Source: Oscillospiraceae bacterium (GTDB lineage Bacteria; Bacillota; Clostridia; Oscillospirales; Oscillospiraceae). From it: DNA of 55,267 bases. Every line of letters starts with the position of its first letter. Position 1 is the first letter of the stretch. The stretch is from NCBI GenBank assembly GCA_017410425.1, contig JAFQQV010000024.1, forward strand, positions 1 through 55,267, in the 5' to 3' direction. The translations under genes were made by a program, and so were the position numbers. The notes under the pieces were generated by a model. It worked only from the letters and a program-made list of their open reading frames with translations. It did no database searches and was not told the DNA's origin. Below, piece after piece: positions 26,363 to 34,535 of the stretch.

Positions 26363-26935
26363 ATGTCTATCGTTTTGGCCTCCGGCTCCCCCAGGCGTAA
26401 AGAGCTGCTGGAAATGCTCGGAGTAAATGATCTTAAAATAATCCCCGCAAAGGGCGAGGAATCCGCCCCTGAGGGTCTTGCCCCCGGCGAGCTGGTGATG
26501 GCTCTTGCCGCCCAGAAGGGCCGGGAGGTAAAGGAACTTTGCAAGGCTGAAGACGTCATAATCGCAGCTGACACCATCGTCTGGCATGAAAACCAGGTCT
26601 ATGGCAAGCCCCACAGCAGGAAGCATGCCATTGAGATGCTCCGCTCTCTGCAGGGCAGAGCACACCAGGTTTACACCGGCGTATGTCTGATCTGCGGTGA
26701 TAATGAGCTTTTGCGCTACAACATGAGTCAGGTCCGTTTCCGCCCCATGTCCGACGAGGAGATTGAGGCTTATGTTGCCACCGGCGAGCCTATGGACAAG
26801 GCCGGCGCCTACGGCGCTCAGGGAAAGGGCGCAATCTTTGTGGAAGGCATTGAGGGTGACTTTTTCAACGTCATGGGTCTTCCCCTTTGCACACTTGGTG
26901 AAATGCTTAAAACGCAGGGAGTTAAAGTGCTTTGA
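26363..26935 (+). CDS. maf: Maf-family nucleoside triphosphate pyrophosphatase
   Basis: 190 residues, full length. It hydrolyses non-canonical or excess dTTP/UTP-type nucleotides. The N-terminal SGSPRRKELL (residues 7-16), the Asp-bearing AADTIVW (near 70) and MDKAGAYGAQGKGA (near 145) are the family motifs. Its stop overlaps the TTG start of mreC. Maf next to shape genes is a common arrangement; mreB, often between them, is not present here. Confidence 0.95.
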   Translation: MSIVLASGSPRRKELLEMLGVNDLKIIPAKGEESAPEGLAPGELVMALAAQKGREVKELCKAEDVIIAADTIVWHENQVYGKPHSRKHAIEMLRSLQGRAHQVYTGVCLICGDNELLRYNMSQVRFRPMSDEEIEAYVATGEPMDKAGAYGAQGKGAIFVEGIEGDFFNVMGLPLCTLGEMLKTQGVKVL

Positions 26936-27774
26936 AAGAATATCTGAGAAAAAACGGAATACGCGTGGGCATAATCATCGCTGCCGTATGCCTGATAGTC
27001 GGCCTTAGCTCTGCTGCAAAGGACGGTAACATAGGCTTTGTGCAGAACGCCACCGGTGTTATCAAGTCCCCCATCCAGAAGGCCCTGAGCTCTGCTGTCA
27101 ACTGGTTTGACACCATCTACGGCTATATATATGAGTACGACTCCCTGCTGGCAGAGAACGAATCTCTCCGCTCCCAGCTTGCTGATGCACAGCAGTCTGC
27201 CCGTGACGGCATTGCCGCCTCTGAGGAAAATGTGCGTCTGCGCGAGGCGCTGAATCTGCGCCAGGCCCATACTGACTTTGAACTGGAAAGCTGCAAGGTT
27301 GTTCTCTGGTCCTCATCAAACTGGGCCTCAGCCTTTACCATCTCCAAAGGTGAGAGCAGCGGCATCGAGCTGGGCGACCCTGTTATTACCGAGTATGGCG
27401 CAGTTGTAGGTCAGGTAACTGAGCTTGGCAGCAACTGGGCCACCGTCAGCACCCTTATAGATGTTGACATGAGCGTCGGCGCCTTTGTCGGCGTTGCCGG
27501 TAACTCCGGCATGGTTGTGGGTGAATACTCCATGATGCGCGACAAGCAGGCAAAGCTTACCTACCTTGCCGACGGTGCACAGATTTTCGTGGGTGACGAC
27601 GTGCTCACCTCCGGTTCCGGCGGTGCTTTTCCCGCAGGTCTTGTCATAGGCACTCTTACCGCTGTTCAGACCGAAGCCGGCGGCCAGATTGAGTACGGCA
27701 TCGTCCAGCCCCAGTGCGACCTGGACTCTCTTGTACAGGTCTTCATCATCAAGAGCTTTGAAGTGGTGGAATAA
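26932..27774 (+). CDS. mreC: rod shape-determining protein MreC
   Basis: 280 residues. One N-terminal membrane segment (residues 12-30), a coiled coil (about 65-105) and then the beta-barrel MreC domain facing the outside. It scaffolds lateral-wall synthesis with MreD and PBP2. Translation starts with TTG, which overlaps the Maf stop codon (TTGA), so coupling is likely. The chain begins MKEYLRKNGIRV, as expected just before the membrane helix. Confidence 0.93.
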   Translation: MKEYLRKNGIRVGIIIAAVCLIVGLSSAAKDGNIGFVQNATGVIKSPIQKALSSAVNWFDTIYGYIYEYDSLLAENESLRSQLADAQQSARDGIAASEENVRLREALNLRQAHTDFELESCKVVLWSSSNWASAFTISKGESSGIELGDPVITEYGAVVGQVTELGSNWATVSTLIDVDMSVGAFVGVAGNSGMVVGEYSMMRDKQAKLTYLADGAQIFVGDDVLTSGSGGAFPAGLVIGTLTAVQTEAGGQIEYGIVQPQCDLDSLVQVFIIKSFEVVE

Positions 27775-27776
27775 CA

Positions 27777-28283
27777 TTGAACGATTTTCTTGAAAAACTA
27801 GATCTCCGCAAATATCTGAGATATGGTCTGTTCGTCTTCCTTACGCTGACGGCACAGAACATGCTGCTGGGCTCGCTGCGCATAATGGGCGTGTGCCCCA
27901 CGGTGCTGCCTGCTGCAGCTGCTGCTCTGGGTATGTTTGAAGGCGCCACCTTCGGCCCGGTATTTTCCATCATCATGGGTCTTTTTGCAGACATGGCATA
28001 TGTGGAAAACAAGGTCTTCTTCACCTTGCTGCTTCCGGCGCTGAGTCTGGCCTCGGCTTTCATCTCCCAGTTTTTCATCAACCGGCGCTTCTTCGCCTTC
28101 ATGGGCGTCAGCCTTATCGTGCTGCTGATAACCGGTACACTGCAGATGCTCAAAACCCTTGCAGCAGACGCTTTCAGCACGGACATGATCACCGTTCTTG
28201 TTATACAGGCACTCTGGTCCCTGCCCTTCTCGGCGCTGACCTACTTCATGCCCGCCAGATGGAGCCGCGAAAGAATAAACTGA
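27777..28283 (+). CDS. mreD: rod shape-determining protein MreD
   Basis: 168 residues with five hydrophobic segments, typical of MreD. It starts with TTG two bases after the mreC stop, with GGTGGA upstream. It forms the membrane part of the elongation complex with MreC and the PBP2 encoded next. The sequence itself is poorly conserved in the family, so the call rests on position, size and topology. Confidence 0.88.
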   Translation: MNDFLEKLDLRKYLRYGLFVFLTLTAQNMLLGSLRIMGVCPTVLPAAAAALGMFEGATFGPVFSIIMGLFADMAYVENKVFFTLLLPALSLASAFISQFFINRRFFAFMGVSLIVLLITGTLQMLKTLAADAFSTDMITVLVIQALWSLPFSALTYFMPARWSRERIN

Positions 28284-28317
28284 TCCCACCAAGCCTCCAC
28301 GCAAAAAAGGAGAATAA

Positions 28318-30435
28318 ATGAACAAACTCATAAACTCCGGCAGGGTTATAGCCATGGCGCTTATCCTTGTAATCCTGCTTACAATATATATGGTCTTCCT
28401 CTACAAGCTGCAGATAGTACAGGGTGAGGAATACTACAACCGCGCCAATGAGCTGACAACCACTGAGCGCACAGTCACCGCCTCCCGCGGCAATATTCTT
28501 GACCGCTACGGCCGCGTGCTGGTCAGCAATGCTGAGCGATATAACCTGAAAATTGATACTGACAAGCTCTTTGCAAACGAGGATCCCAATGCGGTTATTC
28601 TTGAGCTTGTCGAACTGGTTCAAAGCTATGGCGACGAGTATACCGATGACCTGCCCATATCCATGGAGCCTCCTTTTGAGTATCTTGAAGATATGACCGC
28701 CATCCAGCGCACCATGCTGGACGCATACTATGTCCGCCAGGAGATTGACCCCAACTCCACAGCCGTTGAGCTGATGAGCTACATGCGCACCCGATACAAT
28801 ATCGACAACAAGTACTCCGCTCAGGAAATGCGCATGATCGCGGGCATCAGATATTCCATAAACGTCCGCTACGCGATCAACACTGCCGACTACGTCTTCG
28901 TTGAAGACGCCAGCATGAAGCTTATCTCCTCCATAATGGAAAACAAGCTGGTTGGTATCGAGGTCAAACGTGACTATGTCCGCCAGTACAACACCGAATA
29001 TGCCGCCCATATTCTGGGTTATGTTGGTCTTATGACCCAGGAGGAGTATGAAAAATACTCCCTGCTCAACTACTCCACTGACTCCATGGTCGGTAAGGAC
29101 GGTATAGAATACGCCTTTGAGGAATACCTCCACGGTCAGGACGGCAAGGTTGAGGAAACCCGAAATGCGCAGGGCACAATACTTGCAACGGTCTACACCA
29201 AGGAGCCTGTGCCCGGCAACCACATTTACCTCACAATCGACTCTGTCCTGCAGGAGCAGACGGAGCGAATACTGGGTAACGGTGTTGAGATTCTGAAGAA
29301 AAACATTGCCCAGAAACGAGCCGAAGGTCTTGCCCGAGGCGACTATAACCCCGACCTGAAGGACAACATCACCGGCGCTTCCGCCGTTGTTGTCAACGTC
29401 AATACAGGTGAGCCTCTGGCCATGGCCAGCTGGCCTACCTATGACGTTTCCCGCATAATCGAGGACTATCAGGAGCTGCTGGAGACAGAAAACCAGCCCC
29501 TCTTTAACCGCGCCCTGCTGGGTGCCTATGCTCCCGGCTCCACCTTCAAGCCCTGCACCGCCATTGCCGGTCTTACCATGGGTATTGTAAACACTGAGGA
29601 TAAAATCAAGTGCGAAGGCGTCTTTACAAAGTACGCAGCCGAAGGCTACGCCCCTGAATGCTGGATCTGGAACTCCAGCCCCAACCCCAATGAAAAGCTG
29701 ATGCATCCTGAGGAAGACGTTGTAGCCGCAATACGCGACTCCTGCAACTATTACTTCTACACCGTCGGCAATGACCTTGGCGTTGACGATATGGGCAAGT
29801 TTGCCGCAGCCTTCGGTCTGGGTGAATACACCGGCATTGAGCTGGTTGAAACCAAGGGCAATATGTCCAACCGTGCAAACCACATGGACTATGCCGGTAC
29901 TGAGTGGCGTATAGGTGACACGCTGCAGGCCGCCATCGGTCAGGCCGACAGCGTCTTCTCCCCCATCCAGATGGCAGAGTACTGCGCCACCGTTGCAAAC
30001 GGCGGTACCCGTTACTCCTCCTCCATCCTCAAGGCCATCAGAAACTACGATTATTCCGAGAAGATCTATGAGCGCGTGCCTGAGGTCATGAGCACCGTTG
30101 AAACCGGCCAGTATAACTGGGACGCTGTCCACGAAGGTATGTACAAGGTGCTCAACGACTACATCAACGAGAAGAACGTTCTCCAGTGGGTAGACTGTGC
30201 ATGGACTGTTGCCGGCAAAACCGGTACCGCCCAGAAGGGTGAAGGCATCCAGAACGACGGTCTGTTCATGTGCTACGGCCCCTATAAAAACCCCGAAGTT
30301 GCAATCTTCGTAGTTGTTGAGCGCGGTGGCGCCGGTGCAGACGTTCAGTTTATCGCAAGACAGATTATGGACGCCTACATCACCATCCGCGGCTACAGCG
30401 ACACCTCTGAAGAGGAAATGAAATTGCTCAAATAA
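28318..30435 (+). CDS. mrdA: penicillin-binding protein 2 (elongasome transpeptidase)
   Basis: 705 residues. An N-terminal membrane anchor (about 10-30), a PBP dimerisation/pedestal part with RGNILDRYGRVL near 57-68, and a transpeptidase domain with all three active-site motifs: Ser408-x-x-Lys411 (STFK), Ser475-Cys-Asn477, and Lys634-Thr-Gly. It cross-links peptidoglycan along the cell side. AAGGAG precedes the ATG. It ends the mreC-mreD-mrdA run; the foldback element begins immediately after the stop codon. Confidence 0.94.
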   Translation: MNKLINSGRVIAMALILVILLTIYMVFLYKLQIVQGEEYYNRANELTTTERTVTASRGNILDRYGRVLVSNAERYNLKIDTDKLFANEDPNAVILELVELVQSYGDEYTDDLPISMEPPFEYLEDMTAIQRTMLDAYYVRQEIDPNSTAVELMSYMRTRYNIDNKYSAQEMRMIAGIRYSINVRYAINTADYVFVEDASMKLISSIMENKLVGIEVKRDYVRQYNTEYAAHILGYVGLMTQEEYEKYSLLNYSTDSMVGKDGIEYAFEEYLHGQDGKVEETRNAQGTILATVYTKEPVPGNHIYLTIDSVLQEQTERILGNGVEILKKNIAQKRAEGLARGDYNPDLKDNITGASAVVVNVNTGEPLAMASWPTYDVSRIIEDYQELLETENQPLFNRALLGAYAPGSTFKPCTAIAGLTMGIVNTEDKIKCEGVFTKYAAEGYAPECWIWNSSPNPNEKLMHPEEDVVAAIRDSCNYYFYTVGNDLGVDDMGKFAAAFGLGEYTGIELVETKGNMSNRANHMDYAGTEWRIGDTLQAAIGQADSVFSPIQMAEYCATVANGGTRYSSSILKAIRNYDYSEKIYERVPEVMSTVETGQYNWDAVHEGMYKVLNDYINEKNVLQWVDCAWTVAGKTGTAQKGEGIQNDGLFMCYGPYKNPEVAIFVVVERGGAGADVQFIARQIMDAYITIRGYSDTSEEEMKLLK

Positions 30436-30647
30436 GTTAACGCCCCCTTAGGCGCAGTGAGACAAGAAAGCATACGCCTGAAAAGCAGTTTATAAAGAGA
30501 AAATTTCCGTTCCGGCGAAATGAAAAGCGCAGCGGAATACTTGTGTGTATTGCCGAGCATTTTCATAAAGCTGGGGCGGAAATTTTCCTTTAGAAAACTT
30601 ATGTTTTCTTGTCTCACCGCGCCTCTTATCAAGGGGGGCGTTAAAAC
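30436..30647. mobile_element. 212-bp foldback (MITE-like) element, non-coding
   Basis: The ends are imperfect terminal inverted repeats of about 40 bp: GTTAACGCCCCC...GTGAGACAAGAAAGCATA at the left and its inverse ending GGGGGGCGTTAAAAC at the right. The interior is also an inverted pair (AAAGAGAAAATTTCCG against CGGAAATTTTCCTTT). No open frame of note exists. It looks like a miniature inverted-repeat transposable element, moved by enzymes encoded elsewhere. It accounts for most of the 334-base gap between mrdA and the mgsA-like gene. Confidence 0.75.
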
Positions 30648-30680
30648 GGCAAAAATATTTTGAAATTTTAAAAGTGTTTA

Positions 30681-30709
30681 TTGCAGTTTTCACAATTACT
30701 GTTTATAAT
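30681..30709 (+). promoter_or_regulatory. sigma-A-type promoter of the mgsA-like gene
   Basis: TTGCAG (30681-30686) and a perfect TATAAT (30704-30709) are 17 bases apart, giving a leader of about 55 bases. The gene is thus transcribed apart from mrdA. Confidence 0.7.
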
Positions 30710-30769
30710 CATAGTGTTTGAGATGTATTGAGAAAAACCTTTATGAGAATTTGAGAAACGGAGAATTTT

Positions 30770-31174
30770 ATGAACATCGCATTGATGGCGCACGACAGAA
30801 AAAAAGAGCTTATGACTCAGTTTTGCATTGCATACTGCGGTATCCTTGCAGAGCATTCCCTTTGTGCCACCCATGTAACCGGTAAGCTGGTATCCGAAGC
30901 TACCGGCCTGCCCGTAACCCTGTACCTGCACGCAGACCAGGGCGGCGCACAGCAGGTTGGCGCAAGGATATCCTTCAACGAGATTGACCTGGTTCTCTTC
31001 TTCTGTGACCCAGCAAACCCCAAAGGCTTTGACGATATAAACAAGATTGAACGTCTTTGCGACCAGTATCAGATTCCCTTTGCCACCAACGCCGCCACCG
31101 CGGAAGTTCTGGTTCAGGGTCTGCGCCGCGGCGATCTGGATTGGCGCAACATCGTCAACCCTCAGAAGAGATGA
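30770..31174 (+). CDS. methylglyoxal synthase homologue with degenerate active site
   Basis: 134 residues, the size of methylglyoxal synthase (MgsA), with the family fold clear along the whole chain: MAHDRKK near the start, QQVGARI, and FATNAATAEVL. MgsA turns dihydroxyacetone phosphate into methylglyoxal. However, compared from memory with the E. coli enzyme, catalytic Asp71 is Ala60 here, His98 is Phe87 and Asp101 is Ile90. The phosphate loop GTTG is changed to HVTG. Asp20 and Lys23 equivalents (Asp9, Lys12) and Asp91 (Asp80) remain. It probably does not make methylglyoxal and may bind a phosphorylated ligand. It has its own promoter and a good ribosome site (ACGGAG). Confidence 0.85.
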   Translation: MNIALMAHDRKKELMTQFCIAYCGILAEHSLCATHVTGKLVSEATGLPVTLYLHADQGGAQQVGARISFNEIDLVLFFCDPANPKGFDDINKIERLCDQYQIPFATNAATAEVLVQGLRRGDLDWRNIVNPQKR

Positions 31175-31215
31175 ACTTCGGCCGGCAGTTTGCCGCCACA
31201 ATCAAACTAAAATCT

Positions 31216-31250
31216 GCAAAGCCCCTTCAAGGGGGCATTTTGCGCTTTTT
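31216..31250 (+). terminator. terminator after the mgsA-like gene
   Basis: GCCCC-TTCAA-GGGGGC stem with flanking GCAAA / TTTTGC pairing (one bulge), followed by GCTTTTT. Confidence 0.6.
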
Positions 31251-31309
31251 GAGCCTGTAAGAAACTGGAAATTACAGCGTATATATTTTTCTTGAAAGGA
31301 ACGGCTTTT

Positions 31310-32665
31310 ATGGCAAAAGTTCAGCCCCGGACCCTGTCCGGTTTTATGGAGCTGCTGCCTGAGCAGCAGATAAAGATGGAGCGCATGATGGAGGTTCTCC
31401 GCGAGAGCTATTCTGTCTATGGCTTTGCTCCTCTGGATACCCCTATCATTGAGTCTGCCGAAGTTCTGCTTGCCAAGGGCGGCGGCGAGACCGAAAAGCA
31501 GATATACCGCTTCATGAAGGGAGACAGCGATCTGGCCCTGCGCTTTGACCTGACTGTGCCTCTGGCAAAATTCGTCGCCGGACACTATTCCGAGCTCTGC
31601 TTCCCCTTCCGCCGCTACCAGATCGGCAAGGTCTACCGCGGTGAGCGCGCACAGCGCGGCAGATTCCGCGAGTTCTACCAGGCCGATATTGACATCATCG
31701 GCGACGGTAAGCTGGATATCATCAACGAAGCTGAAATCCCCGCCATTATCTACAACACCTTCACCAAGCTTGGTATCACTAAGTTCAAGATCAAGGTCAA
31801 TAACCGCAAGATACTCAACGGCTTCTACGCCATGAACGGCATGAGCGACAAGGCCGGCGACATCATGCGCACTGTGGACAAGCTGGACAAAATTGGTCCC
31901 CACAAGGTAAAGCAGCTTCTCATCGAGGAAGTCAGGATGCTGCCCTGCAAGACCGAGAACGTGCTGGACTTCATGGCCATCTGCGGCACAAACGAAGAAG
32001 TCATTGAGCGTCTTGAGATGTACCGCGGCATGGACGAGACCTTTGACCAGGGTCTTGAAGAGCTGAAGACTGTTACCAAGTACCTCAAGGCCTTCGGCGT
32101 GCCTGAAGAAAACTTCGCCATCGACCTGACCATCGCCCGCGGCCTTGATTACTACACCGGCACCGTTTATGAAACCGAGATGACCGAGCATCCTGAGATC
32201 GGCTCTGTCTGCTCCGGCGGTCGTTACGACAATCTGGCCGAGTATTACACCGATAAGCAGCTGCCCGGCGTTGGTATCTCCATCGGCCTTACCCGCCTGT
32301 TCTACGTGCTCAATGAGCAGGGCCTGCTCAACGATGAAATGGTCAGCTCCCCCTGTGACGCTTTGGTGCTGCCCATGGGCGAAGAGATGGGCTTTTCCAT
32401 CGCCGTTGCCACCACCTTCCGCAAGGCTGGCATCCGCACCCAGATCTACGGCGAGAAGAAGAAGTTCAAGCAGAAGATGAGCTATGCCGACAAGCTGAAG
32501 GTCCCATATGCCGTGCTGATCGGCGAGGATGAAGAGGCCGCAGGTTTGGTTTCTGTCAAGAACATGGCTTCCGGCGAGCAGCTTAAGCTCAGCCCCGAAG
32601 ATGCCGCAGCCCACATTGCCGCCGGCATCGCAGAGAAGAACAGTCTCAGTGTTATAAAAGAGTAA
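31310..32665 (+). CDS. hisS: histidine--tRNA ligase
   Basis: 451 residues from the ATG at 31310, chosen over an in-frame TTG at 31292 because AAAGGAA lies at the right distance. It is a class II synthetase: QADIDIIG (near 129-136), the histidine signature GLDYYTGTVYE (near 278-288), motif 3 GVGISIGLTRL, and a C-terminal anticodon-binding domain. No T-box leader is seen in the 135-base upstream region. aspS follows 33 bases later, a common pairing. Confidence 0.96.
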   Translation: MAKVQPRTLSGFMELLPEQQIKMERMMEVLRESYSVYGFAPLDTPIIESAEVLLAKGGGETEKQIYRFMKGDSDLALRFDLTVPLAKFVAGHYSELCFPFRRYQIGKVYRGERAQRGRFREFYQADIDIIGDGKLDIINEAEIPAIIYNTFTKLGITKFKIKVNNRKILNGFYAMNGMSDKAGDIMRTVDKLDKIGPHKVKQLLIEEVRMLPCKTENVLDFMAICGTNEEVIERLEMYRGMDETFDQGLEELKTVTKYLKAFGVPEENFAIDLTIARGLDYYTGTVYETEMTEHPEIGSVCSGGRYDNLAEYYTDKQLPGVGISIGLTRLFYVLNEQGLLNDEMVSSPCDALVLPMGEEMGFSIAVATTFRKAGIRTQIYGEKKKFKQKMSYADKLKVPYAVLIGEDEEAAGLVSVKNMASGEQLKLSPEDAAAHIAAGIAEKNSLSVIKE

Positions 32666-32698
32666 TTTCCACAGACTTATATATTTAGGAGAAAAGAA

Positions 32699-34477
32699 AT
32701 GACACAGTCCCGTACTCATACCTGCAACGAGCTCCGCATGGAGCATGTTGGTCAGAAAGTAAAAATATCAGGCTGGATGGAAAACGTCCGCGAGGTCGGC
32801 AGCAACTTTGCCTTCATCGTTGTCCGTGACTTCTATGGCACCACTCAGGTCGTCATTGAAGACGAGGAGCAGATGCGCCTTGTCAAGTCCGTCAACAAGG
32901 AGTCCACTATCTCCGTTGAGGGTACCGTCCGTGAGCGCGCCAGCAAGAACCCCAAGCAGGCCACCGGCGACATTGAGATCGTCCCCGAGAAGATTGAGGT
33001 CCTCGGCAAGTGCCGCTACAATGAGCTGCCCTTTGAAATCAACCGCAGCCGCGATGCTGATGAGACTCAGCGTCTCAAGTACCGCTATCTGGACCTGAGA
33101 AACCCCGCAGTAAAGCAGAACATCATTCTGCGCTGCAATGTTGTTGCAGCTCTGCGCCAGGCCATGACCGAGCAGGGCTTCCTGGAGATCACCACCCCCA
33201 TTCTCACCGCCTCCTCCCCTGAGGGCGCAAGAGACTATCTGGTCCCCGCAAGAAAGCACCCCGGCAAGTTCTATGCTCTGCCCCAGGCTCCCCAGCAGTT
33301 CAAGCAGTTGCTGATGACCTCCGGCTTTGACCGCTATTTCCAGATCGCCCCCTGCTTCCGCGATGAGGATGCCCGCGGCGACCGCAGCCCCGGTGAGTTC
33401 TACCAGCTGGATATGGAAATGGCCTTCGCCACCCAGGATGACGTTTTCGCCGTTCTGGAAGAGGTTCTGCCTCCCATTTTTGCAAAGTACGGCAAGTACA
33501 ACATTGCCTCCTCCGCCCCCTTCATGCGCATCCCCTATCTGGAAGCCATGGAGAAGTACGGCTCAGATAAGCCCGACCTGCGTATCGACCTGATCGTTCA
33601 GGACATCACCGCTCTGGTGCAGGGCACCGAGTTCGGCCCCTTCGCCGAAGGCAACACCGTCAAGGCCATCGTTGTCTCCGACTGTGATATGACCCGCAAG
33701 AATATCGACAAGCTCTGCGCCGATGTTGAAGTGCAGGCAGGTGCCAAGCCCTACTGGTTCAAGCTGGACGAGAAGGGTGAGCTGGCTGGCGGCGTAGCCA
33801 AGTTCCTGGCTGACCGCAAGGACAGCATCGTTGAAGCTCTGGGTCTCAAGCCCGGCTGTCTGGTTGGTGTCACCGCAGGCAAGAAGGAAGTGGCTCAGAA
33901 GGTTGCCGGCGTCATGCGCAAGATGCTTGGTAACGCAGTTCCCGGCCACATGGACAAGGAACGCTACGAGTTCTGCTGGATCGTTGACTTCCCCATGTAC
34001 GAGATGGGCGAGGAGTCCGGCGAGCTGGAATTCTGCCACAACCCCTTCTCCATGCCCTCCGGCGGTATGGAAGTGCTGCTCAAGGCAGAGCGCGGCGAGA
34101 TCGATCCTCTCTCCATCACCGCAGACCAGTACGACCTTGTCTGCAACGGTGTTGAGCTTTCTTCCGGCGCTGTCCGTAACCATGATCCCGAGATCATGAT
34201 CAAGGCCTTTGAGATGGTCCGTCTGGGCGAAGAAGACGTGAAGGCCAAGTTCCCCGCAATGTACAATGCCTTCTGCTACGGCGCTCCTCCCCACGCAGGC
34301 ATCGCCCCCGGTGTTGACCGTATGGTCATGCTGCTGGCCGGCGAGGACTCCATCCGCGAAGTCATCCCCTTCCCCATGAACAAGAACGCACAGGATATCA
34401 TGATGGACGCTCCCTCCGTGGTAGAGCAGAAGCAGCTGGATGAGCTGCACATCGCCATCGTTCCTGTGGAAGAATAA
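32699..34477 (+). CDS. aspS: aspartate--tRNA ligase
   Basis: 592 residues, the length of bacterial AspRS with its GAD insertion domain. The N-terminal OB fold binds the anticodon. Class II motif 2 is CFRDEDARGDRSPGEFYQLD (near 220-240), a variant of the more common RADRQPEFTQ form. GVDRMVMLL near 540 is motif 3. Whether it also charges tRNA-Asn (non-discriminating type) cannot be judged by eye. A good ribosome site AGGAG precedes the ATG. Confidence 0.95.
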   Translation: MTQSRTHTCNELRMEHVGQKVKISGWMENVREVGSNFAFIVVRDFYGTTQVVIEDEEQMRLVKSVNKESTISVEGTVRERASKNPKQATGDIEIVPEKIEVLGKCRYNELPFEINRSRDADETQRLKYRYLDLRNPAVKQNIILRCNVVAALRQAMTEQGFLEITTPILTASSPEGARDYLVPARKHPGKFYALPQAPQQFKQLLMTSGFDRYFQIAPCFRDEDARGDRSPGEFYQLDMEMAFATQDDVFAVLEEVLPPIFAKYGKYNIASSAPFMRIPYLEAMEKYGSDKPDLRIDLIVQDITALVQGTEFGPFAEGNTVKAIVVSDCDMTRKNIDKLCADVEVQAGAKPYWFKLDEKGELAGGVAKFLADRKDSIVEALGLKPGCLVGVTAGKKEVAQKVAGVMRKMLGNAVPGHMDKERYEFCWIVDFPMYEMGEESGELEFCHNPFSMPSGGMEVLLKAERGEIDPLSITADQYDLVCNGVELSSGAVRNHDPEIMIKAFEMVRLGEEDVKAKFPAMYNAFCYGAPPHAGIAPGVDRMVMLLAGEDSIREVIPFPMNKNAQDIMMDAPSVVEQKQLDELHIAIVPVEE

Positions 34478-34486
34478 AAATACCAG

Positions 34487-34520
34487 AAAACCGGAGAACG
34501 AATCTTCTCCGGTTTTTCTT
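34487..34520 (+). terminator. terminator of hisS-aspS
   Basis: A 12-bp stem AAAACCGGAGAA / TTCTCCGGTTTT with a 6-base loop is followed by TCTT, 10 bases after the stop codon. Confidence 0.9.
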
Positions 34521-34535
34521 AAAGAGGGTTAGTTT

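Noticed and set aside
31175..31309. T-box riboswitch before hisS
   Set aside because: The gap is only 135 bases, already holds a terminator for the previous gene, and shows no T-box core sequence.
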